From QALR01 sp900552255 (GTDB lineage: Bacteria; Bacillota; Clostridia; Oscillospirales; CAG-272): a stretch of 64,000 nucleotides of DNA. Positions 50,963-60,800 of this stretch are shown here, piece after piece. The DNA lies in contig DBFVEH010000002.1 of assembly GCA_048526005.1 (NCBI GenBank), positions 1-64,000 on the forward strand, given 5' to 3'. Within the stretch, counting starts at the first letter, position 1. The number at the start of each line of letters is the position of its first letter. Made by a program: the position numbers and the translations under genes. The notes below the pieces were generated by a model. It worked only from the letters and a program-made list of their open reading frames with translations, did no database searches and had not been told where the DNA came from.

Positions 50963-52879
50963 ATGAAGGACGGTTTTTTGCTTGCCGCGACGGCCACTCC
51001 CGAAATCAAGATCGCGGACCCGGCGTATAACGCGGATAAAATCATAAAATATATGGCACAGGCAAAGGAAATGGGCGTGTCGCTGCTTGTATTTCCCGAG
51101 CTTTCAGTGACGGGGTATACCTGCGGGGACCTTTTTGCTGCGCGCACGCTTGCGGACGCCGCAATGGAGGCGCTGGCACGTATCCGTGCGGCGAGCAAGG
51201 GCTTCGGCGCGCTCGTGTTTGTCGGAGCGCCGCTGCGCCATCACGGCAAGCTTTATAATTGCGCCGTTGCCGTTTGCGGAGGCGAGCTTCTCGGCGTGGT
51301 GCCGAAAAAGCATCTTCCGAACTATGGGGAATTTTATGAGAAGCGCAACTTCACGGCAGCGCCGGACGGCGTCGATCGGATCTCTCTTTTGGATGAGGAC
51401 GTGCCGTTCGGGACGGGCCTTATTTTCCGCGCCTCGAATATGCCCGAATTTTCCGTTGCCGCCGAGATCTGTGAGGATCTTTGGGTGGTGACGCCGCCAT
51501 CTCTCTCCCATGCGGCGGCGGGCGCGAAGATCATCGTCAATCTCAGCGCGAGCAATGAGATCATCGGCAAGGCGGATTACAGACGCGCGCTTGTCACCGG
51601 GCAGTCCGCGCGCACTGTCGGCGCATATGTATACGCCGACGCGGGCAGCTCGGAATCGACGACGGATATGGTTTTTTCCGGTCACAGCATGATCGCGGAG
51701 AATGGCAGGCTCCTCGCGGAGCGCGCGCCGTTCGACGAGGGGATGCAGACTGCTGTGCTCGATGTGTTCCGCCTTGCGGACGAGAGACTCAAAACGGAAA
51801 CCTATTTTTCCGAATCCGGATATGCGGCGGATCACCTGACTGTTCCTTTTGAGGCGGAGCTGCGCGACGTTCCGACGCCGAAATTTCCGAAGCGTCCGTT
51901 TGTTCCGTCCGATAAGGAGGAATTTGAAAAGCGTGCGGAGAGCATCATCGGGATTCAATCTGCCGGACTGCGCCGCAGGCTCGCGCATACCGGCGCAAAA
52001 ACCGCCGTCGTCGGCATTTCGGGCGGGCTTGATTCGACGCTTGCTCTGCTTGTTTGTACGCGCGCGATGGACATGCTGAATCGGCAGCGCCGAGATATCG
52101 TCGCCGTGACGATGCCGTGCTTCGGCACGACGGCGCGGACGAAAAGCAACGCCGTGACCTTGGCCGAGGCGCTTGGCGTGACGGTAAAGACCGTCGATAT
52201 CCGTCATGCCGTGGAGGTCCATTTCTCGGATATCGGCCATGACGCGGCGGTGCATGACGTGACGTATGAGAACGCGCAGGCGCGCGAGCGCACGCAGGTG
52301 CTTATGGATATCGCGAACGCGAGCGGCGGCATCGTCGTGGGAACGGGAGATCTTTCCGAGCTGGCGCTTGGCTGGTCGACCTACAACGGCGACCATATGT
52401 CCATGTACGGCGTCAACTGCTCCGTCCCAAAAACGCTTGTTCGATACTTGGTCGCCTATTTTGCGGGAAAGCTGTCCGGCACGGCAAAAGAGGCGCTGCT
52501 CGACATCATGGACACGCCGGTGAGCCCTGAGCTTCTGCCTGCGGAAAACGGCGAGATCGCGCAGAAAACCGAGGATATCGTCGGGCCCTACGACCTGCAC
52601 GATTTCTTCTTATATTATACCGTGCGCATGGGCTTTTCGCCGAAGAAGCTTTTCCGTGCGGCATGCCGTGCGTTCGAGGAGGAATTTGACGCCGCGACGA
52701 TCCTGAAATGGCAGAAGCAGTTTTACCGCCGATTTTTCTCGCAGCAGTTCAAGCGCTCGTGTATTCCGGACGGACCGAAGGTGGGCTCCGTATCGCTTTC
52801 CCCTCGCGGGGACTGGCGGATGCCGAGCGACGCTTCCGCCTCCGAATGGCTGCGGGAAATAGAAGATATCAAGCTCTGA
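50963..52879 (+). CDS. nadE: Glutamine-dependent NAD+ synthetase
   Basis: 638 residues. The N-terminal nitrilase-type glutaminase has the triad Glu46 (FPELSVTGYTCGDLF), Lys115 or Lys116 (VPKKHLPNYGEFYEKRNF) and Cys170 (AAEICEDLW). The C-terminal synthetase has the PP-loop SGGLDSTL near residue 353 and the GTGDLSELALGWSTYNGDHM segment. It makes NAD from deamido-NAD, ATP and glutamine-derived ammonia. Length is typical of the two-domain form. The ATG follows AAAGGACG. A terminator follows directly. Confidence 0.95.
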   Translation: MKDGFLLAATATPEIKIADPAYNADKIIKYMAQAKEMGVSLLVFPELSVTGYTCGDLFAARTLADAAMEALARIRAASKGFGALVFVGAPLRHHGKLYNCAVAVCGGELLGVVPKKHLPNYGEFYEKRNFTAAPDGVDRISLLDEDVPFGTGLIFRASNMPEFSVAAEICEDLWVVTPPSLSHAAAGAKIIVNLSASNEIIGKADYRRALVTGQSARTVGAYVYADAGSSESTTDMVFSGHSMIAENGRLLAERAPFDEGMQTAVLDVFRLADERLKTETYFSESGYAADHLTVPFEAELRDVPTPKFPKRPFVPSDKEEFEKRAESIIGIQSAGLRRRLAHTGAKTAVVGISGGLDSTLALLVCTRAMDMLNRQRRDIVAVTMPCFGTTARTKSNAVTLAEALGVTVKTVDIRHAVEVHFSDIGHDAAVHDVTYENAQARERTQVLMDIANASGGIVVGTGDLSELALGWSTYNGDHMSMYGVNCSVPKTLVRYLVAYFAGKLSGTAKEALLDIMDTPVSPELLPAENGEIAQKTEDIVGPYDLHDFFLYYTVRMGFSPKKLFRAACRAFEEEFDAATILKWQKQFYRRFFSQQFKRSCIPDGPKVGSVSLSPRGDWRMPSDASASEWLREIEDIKL

Positions 52880-52882
52880 AAA

Positions 52883-52911
52883 GAAAAAGCCGACCGTAAG
52901 GCCGGCTTTTT
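52883..52911 (+). terminator. Terminator of nadE
   Basis: AAAGCCGACC, GTAA, GGCCGGCTTT and a T-run. Confidence 0.8.
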
Positions 52912-52945
52912 TATAATTTATGTGTAAAAATGAGCAAAAACAATA

Positions 52946-52974
52946 TTGACGGAATGCAAAAAAGATGTTATAAT
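52946..52974 (+). promoter_or_regulatory. Promoter of the DUF4886 lipoprotein gene
   Basis: TTGACG at 52946-52951, 17 nt, TATAAT at 52969-52974, 30 nt before the start. Confidence 0.8.
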
Positions 52975-53004
52975 GGTACGGAAAACAAAATCAAAGGGGG
53001 ATTT

Positions 53005-54105
53005 ATGAAAAAATTTACATCGCTTATTCTTGTATTGCTTATGGCTGCCGTTCTTATCAGCGGCTGCACGCATACGCCGGATCCGCCGGCGGATACGACG
53101 TTCTCCGATACGATGTCATCATCTGCGCCTGAGACGACGGAAACAACAGCGGCTTCGGAAACGACGGCGGAAGAGCTCACAACGCCGCCTCCTGAAACGA
53201 CAGCCTGCGTCCACCGTTATGAAAAAACCGTTGTCACACCCGCGGATAAGGAGCATGAGGGGCTGGCGGAGTTTGTATGCGCGCTGTGCGGCGATTCCTA
53301 TACAGAGGTGCTTCCGAAGATAAAATCCATCAAGATCCTCGCGATCGGGAACAGCTTCAGTTCGGATACGATGGAATATCTCTATTTTATCTTCCGTGAG
53401 GCGGGCTATACCGAAATCGTTCTGGGCAATCTCTATATCGGAAGCTGTTCGCTCGACATGCACTGGGATAATATCAAGTCCGGCGCGGGCGCGTATATTT
53501 ATTATAAAAACAATTCCGGCGTTTGGGCGCAGAACAAGGATAAAAGCCTCTCTTTCGGACTTCTTGATGAGGATTGGGATTTTATCACGCTCCAACAGAA
53601 AGGAAACGACAGCGGCAATCCCTCCTCTTACGGAAATCTCGGAAATATTGTGAGCTACCTTACCAAGAATAAGACGAATCAGGACGCGAAAATCTATTGG
53701 CACATGACGTGGGCGTATCATCCGGACATGTTTCCCGGCCGATACGGTGCGACACAGGCGGGGATGTATCAGTCGATCGTGAGCACGGTGCAGAATGTGA
53801 TTTTGAAGAATCAGGGCATCGACGGCGTGATTCCGTGCGGCACCGTCGTGCAGAATCTGCGTTCCTCCTATGTCGGCGAAGCCCTTACGCGGGACGGCTT
53901 TCATTTGAGCTATGATTATGGGCGGTACTCGACCGCGCTCTGCTGGTTTACCGTTCTCACCGGAGAATCGATCGACGAGCTCGATTGGGTGCCGGGCAAC
54001 CGCAAATTTTTAGCCGAGCATTTTGCCGTGATCCGGGAGGCGGTCAACAATGCGGTGAAAACTCCGTATGCGGTGACGCAGTCAAGCTATAAGACCAAGC
54101 CGTGA
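53005..54105 (+). CDS. DUF4886 (SGNH hydrolase-like) lipoprotein
   Basis: 366 residues from ATG 53005, with AAAGGGGG upstream. The lipobox is LISGC (Cys21), so it is surface-anchored. A Thr/Pro/Glu-rich linker (about 25-70) and a short Cys-containing module lead to the DUF4886 domain. That domain has ILAIGNSFSSDTMEYL (SGNH block I serine), DWDFITLQQKGNDSG and, near the end, DGFHLSYDYGRY with the Asp/His pair. The family is related to esterases acting on carbohydrate esters. The substrate is unknown. It is transcribed alone. Confidence 0.85.
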   Translation: MKKFTSLILVLLMAAVLISGCTHTPDPPADTTFSDTMSSSAPETTETTAASETTAEELTTPPPETTACVHRYEKTVVTPADKEHEGLAEFVCALCGDSYTEVLPKIKSIKILAIGNSFSSDTMEYLYFIFREAGYTEIVLGNLYIGSCSLDMHWDNIKSGAGAYIYYKNNSGVWAQNKDKSLSFGLLDEDWDFITLQQKGNDSGNPSSYGNLGNIVSYLTKNKTNQDAKIYWHMTWAYHPDMFPGRYGATQAGMYQSIVSTVQNVILKNQGIDGVIPCGTVVQNLRSSYVGEALTRDGFHLSYDYGRYSTALCWFTVLTGESIDELDWVPGNRKFLAEHFAVIREAVNNAVKTPYAVTQSSYKTKP

Positions 54106-54131
54106 GGGCGGTACATACGGCGTAAAAATAC

Positions 54132-54161
54132 AAAAAGGAACGGTTTACCGTTCCTTTTTGT
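54132..54161 (+). terminator. Terminator of the DUF4886 gene
   Basis: AAAAAGGAACGG, TTTA, CCGTTCCTTTTT. Confidence 0.85.
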
Positions 54162-54261
54162 ATGGGACACTTATGCTTTCCATATTTTTGGCGATGGTAT
54201 CTGAATAAACTTTTGTAACCGGCTCTGCTCCGATATGTGCGGGCTGCCATGCCCGAGAAAA

Positions 54262-54312
54262 AGAAAAAACTCAAACCGTAACACCGGGGCAGGTGTACTT
54301 GATTTGAGTTTT
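54262..54312 (-). terminator. Terminator of tRNA-Glu
   Basis: On the minus strand, AAAACTCAAA pairs with TTTGAGTTTT, with an inner ACACC/GGTGT stem, followed by T-rich sequence. Confidence 0.75.
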
Positions 54313-54314
54313 GG

Positions 54315-54389
54315 TGGTGACCCGTACGGGAATCGAACCCATGTTTTCGCCGTGAGAGGGCGATGTCTTAGCCGCTTGACCAACGGGCC
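54315..54389 (-). tRNA. tRNA-Glu (anticodon CTC), CCA encoded
   Basis: 75 nt. Acceptor GGCCCGT pairs with ACGGGTC (one G-T), the D-arm is normal, and the anticodon stem TCGCC/GGCGA closes loop CTCTCAC with anticodon CTC (plus-strand 54354-54356). The T-arm is TGGG TTCGATT CCCG, and CCA is encoded. Confidence 0.94.
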
Positions 54390-54461
54390 ATATCATTTGG
54401 ATCAGGCGCGATTCGTATTATATCACAGATTTTCCCGTTTTGCAAGAGGTTTTTCATATTT

Positions 54462-55121
54462 TTATGATTTTTCTTTTAAAAATTCTTCAAGGCAGAGCCC
54501 GGCTCGGTAGATTTCCTCTGCGGCCTCCCGCCCGACGTACCGGAAATGCCACGGCTCAAAGGCGATTCCTGTGACGGCTTCCTTGCCCTCGGGATAGCGG
54601 AGGATATAGCCGTACTTGTGTGCGTTTTCCGAAAGCCAGCGGTATTCCGCCGTGTCCGCAAAGGCGAGCGTCGCGCAGGAAAGATGATGGATGTCCGCGG
54701 CAAGTCCGCTTTCGTGCTCGCTTTCGCCCGGCAGGGCATAATAGCGTTTTGTGAGCCGCAGCGCCTCCTTTTTTGTCATGCCGCGCGCAAGATAGCTCTC
54801 GACGGCCGCATCGAACAGCTGTTTTTGATATTCGCGTGAGCGGTAGGCGCTGGTGGCGGTGATATCAAAGCCGGCCTCCTTTGCGGCGGAGAGCATTTCG
54901 TCGAGTGCCTTTGCCGCTTCGCGGCGCATTTTTTGTGTCGGTCTGCCGTCGTTCCGCGTGAATGCGATTTCGACAAAATCCTCTTGATAGGTTTCCGAGT
55001 AATCCGCGGGCAGAGGATGCTCGGCATTTATGAGAATGAGATAGTCGTCTGCGTCTCCGGCCGATACGGGATGGGAAAGAAGCAGGGCGCAGAGGGATAA
55101 AAAAGCGATGAGTTTTTTCAT
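54462..55121 (-). CDS. D-alanyl-D-alanine carboxypeptidase (VanY/M15B)
   Basis: 219 residues from ATG 55121, with GGAG 7 nt upstream. A signal peptide (KKLIAFLSLCALLLSHPVSAG) exports it. The M15B zinc peptidase is recognised by SAYRSREYQKQLFD, the zinc motif SEHESGLAADIH (His and Asp) and EPWHFRYVG with the third His. It trims the D-Ala from peptidoglycan stems. There is no vancomycin cluster, so it is a housekeeping wall enzyme. Confidence 0.92.
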   Translation of the reverse strand: MKKLIAFLSLCALLLSHPVSAGDADDYLILINAEHPLPADYSETYQEDFVEIAFTRNDGRPTQKMRREAAKALDEMLSAAKEAGFDITATSAYRSREYQKQLFDAAVESYLARGMTKKEALRLTKRYYALPGESEHESGLAADIHHLSCATLAFADTAEYRWLSENAHKYGYILRYPEGKEAVTGIAFEPWHFRYVGREAAEEIYRAGLCLEEFLKEKS

Positions 55122-55232
55122 ATTGGTTCTCCGAATCATGATAATCTGACGTTAGTTTGCACCGCCTGTCGGGTTTTTATGATATCCGTTCGTTTTGGGC
55201 ATGTTTTTCGCGGGATTTTCTTGAATTTTCTA

Positions 55233-55261
55233 TTGCAATCCGCAGTCAAAGCGATTAGAAT
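55233..55261 (+). promoter_or_regulatory. Promoter of the NanA-like gene
   Basis: TTGCAA at 55233-55238, 17 nt, TAGAAT at 55256-55261. Confidence 0.6.
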
Positions 55262-55297
55262 AAAAGCATATCAGGAATGATTTCGGAGGATTCTGCT

Positions 55298-56206
55298 TTG
55301 AAAAACAATATTTTATTCCGCGGGATTTTGCCCGCGCTTGTCAGTCCCGTGACCGATGACGGCAAGGTGCTTGTCCGAGAGACCGAGCAGCTTGTGAAAT
55401 GGCAGCTCTCACAAGGGGTGAACGGCTTTTATATCTGCGGCTCCACGGGAGAAGGTCTTTTGCTGAACCCCAACACGAGAAAGGAGCTGCTTGAGGTGGT
55501 CCTTGACGCCGCGGAAGGCAAGGTACCGGTTATTACGCATGTCGGCGCTATCGATCTTCCGACGACGCTGGAGCTGGCGCGGCACGCGAGAGAAGCCGGC
55601 GCCGCCGCCGTGTCATCCATTCCGCCGATCTATTTCCAATATGGGGAGAAGGAAGTGATTGAATATTATCAGACGCTTGCCGACACGGCAGAGATCCCTC
55701 TTGTCATGTACGGCGTGGGGCTTGCGAATACCAAACTGACGGTGTCGCTTGTCGAGAAGCTGATGAAGGTTGAGAACATCATCGGCATCAAATGGACTTA
55801 TCCCGATTATTATTCGATGGGGCTGCTCAAGGATATCGACGGCGGCAATATCAACGTAATTAACGGTCCGGACGAGATGCTTGTCTGCGGTCTTGCCATC
55901 GGCGCCGACGCCGGTATCGGTACAACCTACAATGTGATGCCGGGACTCTTTGTCAAGCTCTATGACGCTTACAAAAGCGGACGTGTGGAGGAGGCAAAGC
56001 AGCTTCAGCTGGCCATCAATCGCGTGATCACGGTGCTGATCAAATATCAGGCGATCGCCTCGACCAAGGAGCTGCTCTGCCATATGGGCTTTGCGGTGGG
56101 GCAGTGCACCAAGCCTTTGCGCCGTCTCGACGATGCGGAGCGGACAGCTTTCTTTTCCGAGGTCCAGGGTTTTGTCGATTTTGAACGCCAGGAGATCTTA
56201 AAATAA
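55298..56206 (+). CDS. N-acetylneuraminate lyase-like aldolase (DapA/NanA family)
   Basis: 302 residues from TTG 55298, which has GGAGG 8 nt upstream; the ATG at 55277 would place that RBS inside the gene. The class I aldolase barrel shows GFYICGSTGEGLLL near the start, Tyr in VMYGVG, the Schiff-base lysine in IIGIKWTYPDYYSM, and GPDEM and GIGTTYNVMPGLF. IKWT and the TYN motif favour sialic-acid lyase over dihydrodipicolinate synthase. No other nan genes are adjacent, so the true substrate is uncertain. Confidence 0.8.
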   Translation: MKNNILFRGILPALVSPVTDDGKVLVRETEQLVKWQLSQGVNGFYICGSTGEGLLLNPNTRKELLEVVLDAAEGKVPVITHVGAIDLPTTLELARHAREAGAAAVSSIPPIYFQYGEKEVIEYYQTLADTAEIPLVMYGVGLANTKLTVSLVEKLMKVENIIGIKWTYPDYYSMGLLKDIDGGNINVINGPDEMLVCGLAIGADAGIGTTYNVMPGLFVKLYDAYKSGRVEEAKQLQLAINRVITVLIKYQAIASTKELLCHMGFAVGQCTKPLRRLDDAERTAFFSEVQGFVDFERQEILK

Positions 56207-56283
56207 CCGCTTTCCAAGCGTGCGCAACCTCCGGCTGACAGTTTGACAGCCCCGCATGGTGGAATGCAACCGCCGATCCTGCT

Positions 56284-56775
56284 ATGATAAAACGAAAAGA
56301 GGCGGGCTTGTCGCAGGATGCGCTTGCGGAGCAGCTCGGCATATCTCGGCAGGCGGTTTCCAAATGGGAAACGGGAGAGGCCGATCCGGATATCGTCTAT
56401 GTGATGCAGATGTGCGAAATTTTCGGCATTTCGTCGTATGTTCTGCTTTTTGGGGAGGAGCGCAGACCCAAAACAGATGAAGTCTCCAAAAATATACGGG
56501 AAAAAAAGCCGACGGAGAAACGCTCATATCCTTTTATTTTGGGAATCCTTCTCTTGGTTTTGGGGACCAGCGGCATTGCCGTGCTTGGGATTTTATCCGC
56601 GCTGCATCTGTGGACGGCGATTGTCGGCCGATATGCTTATGAAGGACTTCTCGGCTTTGTCATCGGTACAAAAACGAGCTGGCTGTTGATTATATATATT
56701 TTTTGTATAGTCGTCGACGCTGTTTTGAGTGTCATCGCCGTGTTTTGTCCTTGGATATTGGATAGGCGAAAATGA
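56284..56775 (+). CDS. XRE-type HTH regulator with membrane helices
   Basis: 163 residues. The HTH (KEAGLSQDALAEQLGISRQAVSKWETGEADPDI) begins almost at the first residue; family members usually have five to ten residues more. After a linker there are three hydrophobic segments (FILGILLLVLGTSGIAVLGIL, FVIGTKTSWLLIIYIFCIVV and VLSVIAVFCPWIL). No clear RBS precedes ATG 56284, so the N-terminus or start may be damaged. Membrane-tethered XRE regulators of this layout are common in Clostridia. Targets are unknown. Confidence 0.7.
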   Translation: MIKRKEAGLSQDALAEQLGISRQAVSKWETGEADPDIVYVMQMCEIFGISSYVLLFGEERRPKTDEVSKNIREKKPTEKRSYPFILGILLLVLGTSGIAVLGILSALHLWTAIVGRYAYEGLLGFVIGTKTSWLLIIYIFCIVVDAVLSVIAVFCPWILDRRK

Positions 56776-56831
56776 TCTGAAATAAAAAATAGGACCTTTC
56801 ATATATCGTTTTTTACTGGTTTTATATATCC

Positions 56832-56871
56832 GAATACCGGAAGCGCGCAGGATTGCGTGCTTCCGGTATTC
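56832..56871. terminator. Inverted repeat between convergent genes
   Basis: A 13-bp perfect stem GAATACCGGAAGC and GCTTCCGGTATTC, lacking a long T-run. It may end both the XRE gene and the convergent membrane protein gene. Confidence 0.5.
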
Positions 56872-56906
56872 GCTTTGCTAAGTATGAATGGATTTCCATA
56901 TGACCG

Positions 56907-57779
56907 CTATTGACTTGTTTTTTTACTCGACCGTATGAGCAATACCACGGCGATGCAGAGGCAGGACAGGCATACCGCGCCGCCGAAAACGGAATTCATC
57001 AGAAAGCGCAGGGCGTCATCGTCTCCGAAAGAGGAGAACATCGCCGTTTGCAGGGCGAACATCGCCATCAGTGCGACGGATAGGTTCAGCGCTCCGACGG
57101 CGGAGAAAAGAAGATGTTCGGAACGGCGGTTTTTCACGTATTGGAAAATCACGACGATCAGACGGTAGAACGTATAGGCGGCGGAGATATAGATCAAGGT
57201 GCCGGGATAGCGAAAGCCTTCATTTTTTAGAATCATTTGCATAGCCATGGCGGCGATGGCTATGTCGAGTATGAGCAGCAGCCAGCCGCAGGTGCGGCAT
57301 CCGATGCGTTCTCTTTGCGCTTTTTCCTTTTCATCCGAAAGCGCGAGCATCTGTTTTCTGCTTTTTAGCACGTAAAACCGAATGATACTGAGCATGAGAT
57401 AATAGACCGCAACAGCGCCGAACCACAGGGAGCGATAGTATACGCCTGTGGCAAATTTAAAGACGGCATACGCAAGATTGATGCCAAGCCCCGTATAGAG
57501 TCCGACCTGCATACGGAATTCCACGTCTGTTTTGTAGCGCCGGAAAATGTTGACACGCAGCAAGGCTGCATAGATTTTTTTTGCGACACGAGGGGCTGCA
57601 AAGCATAGGACGACAAGCGTATAGGCGGAGAGCAGATAGGAAAAATATCGGATCCCCTCGTTCGGCGCTTCTCGTGTGAAGGTATAAATCAAAAGAGCTG
57701 TCGAACAGATTATCAGAAGAATGAGCACGGCCGGGCTTGGGTCACGCAGCTTTAAGAGCAGCTTTTGGATCCGTTTCAT
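56907..57779 (-). CDS. Polytopic membrane protein of unknown function
   Basis: 290 residues with about seven to eight hydrophobic segments, such as AVLILLIICSTALLIYTF, YFSYLLSAYTLVVLCFA, GLYTGLGINLAYAVFKF, GWLLLILDIAIAAMAMQM and NSVFGGAVCLSCLCIAVVLLI. A charged loop (KSRKQMLALSDEKEKAQRER) lies in the middle. I recognise no domain. Similar proteins occur in Clostridia near regulators. No catalytic motif is visible, so transport or sensing cannot be claimed. Confidence 0.75.
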   Translation of the reverse strand: MKRIQKLLLKLRDPSPAVLILLIICSTALLIYTFTREAPNEGIRYFSYLLSAYTLVVLCFAAPRVAKKIYAALLRVNIFRRYKTDVEFRMQVGLYTGLGINLAYAVFKFATGVYYRSLWFGAVAVYYLMLSIIRFYVLKSRKQMLALSDEKEKAQRERIGCRTCGWLLLILDIAIAAMAMQMILKNEGFRYPGTLIYISAAYTFYRLIVVIFQYVKNRRSEHLLFSAVGALNLSVALMAMFALQTAMFSSFGDDDALRFLMNSVFGGAVCLSCLCIAVVLLIRSSKKTSQ

Positions 57780-57842
57780 CGGTTTTCTCCTTGATTTTCT
57801 GTGTTTTTTTGATGCAGATCCGGTGTGAAAACGGATCGATAA

Positions 57843-57873
57843 ACGGGGCCGTTTGAAAAACGGCCCCGTTTGT
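57843..57873 (-). terminator. Terminator of the PFOR gene
   Basis: An AACGGGGCCGTTT stem with a short loop, 12 nt past the PFOR stop. Confidence 0.8.
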
Positions 57874-57884
57874 TTTCCGTCATA

Positions 57885-60800
57885 TTATTTGTCTGCGTAA
57901 AGCTCGCCGAGCTTCAAAAGTCTCTCGTATTTTGCCTTTGCCTGTTTCTCGGCCTCTGCGAAGAGGGCTTCGGCGCGGTCCGGGAAGGACTGAACCAGAC
58001 GGCTGTAACGGGTCTCGCTCTTGATAAAGTCGATATAGCTTGCCGTAGGCGCCTTGCTGTCGATGGTCAGCGGATTTGCACCGGCTTCTCTCAGCGCCGG
58101 ATTGTAACGGAACATCTGCCAGTAGCCAGCCTCAACGGCACGCTTCATTTCCGCCTGACAGTTGCCCATTCCGCCCTTGACGCCGTGCATCTCGCAGGGG
58201 GCATAGCCGATGACGATGGACGGACCGTGATAAGCTTCCGCTTCCGCAAGCGCTTTGATGGTCTGATTCATGTCGGCGCCCATAGCGATCTGCGCAACAT
58301 AAACATAGCCATAGGACATTGCGATGTTGGCGAGGTCTTTCTTCTTGGTGGCCTTGCCGGCTGCCGCGAACTGCGCGACCTGACCGATTTGAGAGGCCTT
58401 GGAGGCCTGACCGCCGGTGTTGGAGTAAACCTCGGTATCGAATACCATGATGTTGACATCCTCGCCGGAGGCGATCACGTGGTCGAGACCGCCGAAGCCG
58501 ATGTCGTATGCCCAGCCGTCTCCGCCGAAGATCCAAACGGACTTCTTGGAGAGGTAATCCTTCTCCGCGAGGATTTCAGCAGCGAGCGTGCATGCCTCAC
58601 AGTCGCAGTTTTTGCCCGCAGCCTTCAAATCTTTCATATGCGTGAGCATTTCCGCACTCTTGTCGCCGAATACCTGTTTGCCGGCATCTGTGGAAAGGAA
58701 CGCGATTCCTTCGTCCGCAGTGAGGATTCCATCTTCCAAAGCGGCGATGAGCTTCTTGGAAGCTTCCGTATTCGTCTTGCCGTCGTTGTAGCTGTCAAGC
58801 CATTCTTTACCTGCGGTTTTGATCTCGTCGGCGGCATATTCGATAGCGATCAGCGCTTCCACTTTGGATTTCAGCTTCTCGCGGATGGTCTTCTGACCGA
58901 GCGCCATGCCGAGTCCGTGCTCCGCGTTGTCCTCAAAGAGGGAATTTGCCCATGCCGGACCGCAGCCGCTCTCATTGTTCACCGTGTAAGGCGTGGAGGG
59001 CGCGGAACCGCCCCAAATGGAGGAGCAGCCTGTCGCATTGGAGATATACATTCTCTCGCCGAAGAGCTGCGTGATCAGTCTCGCATAGGAGGTCTCGGCA
59101 CATCCCGCACAGGAACCGGAGAACTCGAGCAGCGGTTGATTGAACTGCGAGCCCTTGACGGAGGTATCCGCAAACGGCGTCGCCTTCTTCGTCACATGTG
59201 CGACCGCATAATCGAACGCGGCCTGCTGGTCGGCTTGGCTTTCCTGAGAAACCATTTCAAGCGCTCTCTTTTCGGGCTTGGTCGGGCAGACGTTGACGCA
59301 GAGTCCGCAGCCCATACAATCGAGCGGAGAGATCGCGATGGTGAATTTGTAATCCTCGCAGCCCTTGCCGATCATCTTCGCGGTGAACTTCGTGGAGGCG
59401 GGCGCATTTGCGGCCTCCTCGGCGCTCATTGCAAACGGACGGATGGTAGCGTGCGGGCAGACATAGGAACACTGGTTGCACTGGATGCAGTTTTCCGGAT
59501 GCCATACGGGGACGTCCACGGCGACGCCGCGCTTCTCATAGGCCGCGGCGCCCTGCGGGAACTGACCGTCGGGCATATCGCGGAAAGCGGAAACGGGGAG
59601 GGAATCGCCCTGCATTTTTGCGACCGGGAATACGATTTCATTGACGAATTTGACAAGCTCCGGTCTTGTGCCTTCCGCTTTTGCCTCCGCTTTGTCGGAG
59701 ACGGCGGTTTTCCAGGATTCGGGAACGTCGATCTTGACGATGGCATCCACACCGGCGTCGATGGCCTTGTAATTCATCTCAACGACGGCTTCGCCCTTCT
59801 TGAGATAGGATTTCTTCGCCATGTATTTCATATAATCGACGGCTTCCGCAATCGGCATGATGTTGGCAAGCGCAAAAAATGCGGATTGGAGAATCGTATT
59901 GGTTCTCTTGCCCATGCCGATCTCACGCGCCTTGTCGATGGCGTTGACGGTGTAGAACTTGATGTCGTTGTTCGCAATATAATTCTTGACCTCGGCGGGC
60001 AGATGATGGTCGAGCTCCTCGGGCGTCCACTGGCAGTTGAGAAGGAACGTGCCGCCCGGCTTTACGTCGTTGACGATCTTATAGCCTTTGAGCATATAGG
60101 ACGGGTTGTGACAGGCCACAAAGTCCGCTTTGGTGATATAATAGGTGGATTTGATCGGGCTGTCGCCGAAGCGCAGGTGCGAAATCGTGATACCACCGGT
60201 TTTCTTCGAGTCATATTGGAAATATGCCTGGATGAATTTGTCGGTGTGGTCGCCGATGATCTTGATGGAGTTCTTGTTCGCACCGACCGTGCCGTCTCCG
60301 CCGAGTCCCCAGAATTTGCAGGAGATCGTGCCCTTTGCCGCGGTGTCGGGAACGGGCTTCTCTTCGAGAGAATGGCCGGTCACGTCATCGACGATGCCGA
60401 TGGTGAAGCTGTTCTTCGGCGCATCCTTTGCGAGGTTTTCATAAACCGCAAAAATGGACGCGGGCGTGGTATCCTTGGAGCCGAGACCGTAACGGCCGCC
60501 TACGATCTTCGCCGCTACGCCGCTCTGCGCGAGGGAGGTGACGACGTCGAGATAGAGCGGCTCGCCGAGCGCGCCGGGCTCCTTGGTTCTGTCGAGAACC
60601 GCGATCTTTTTAACGGTTTTCGGAAGCGCCTCGATGAGCTTTTCCGCGACAAACGGGCGATAAAGACGGACTTTGACAAGGCCGACCTTCTCGCCTTTTG
60701 CATTCAGATAATCGATGACCTCCTCGACGGTGTCGCAGACGGAGCCCATCGCGATGATCACACGGTCGGCGTCCGGCGCGCCGTAATAGTTGAAGAGCTT

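Noticed and set aside
51104..52600. 498-codon minus-strand frame inside nadE
   Set aside because: It is antisense to a complete NAD synthetase. Composition is typical of a shadow frame.
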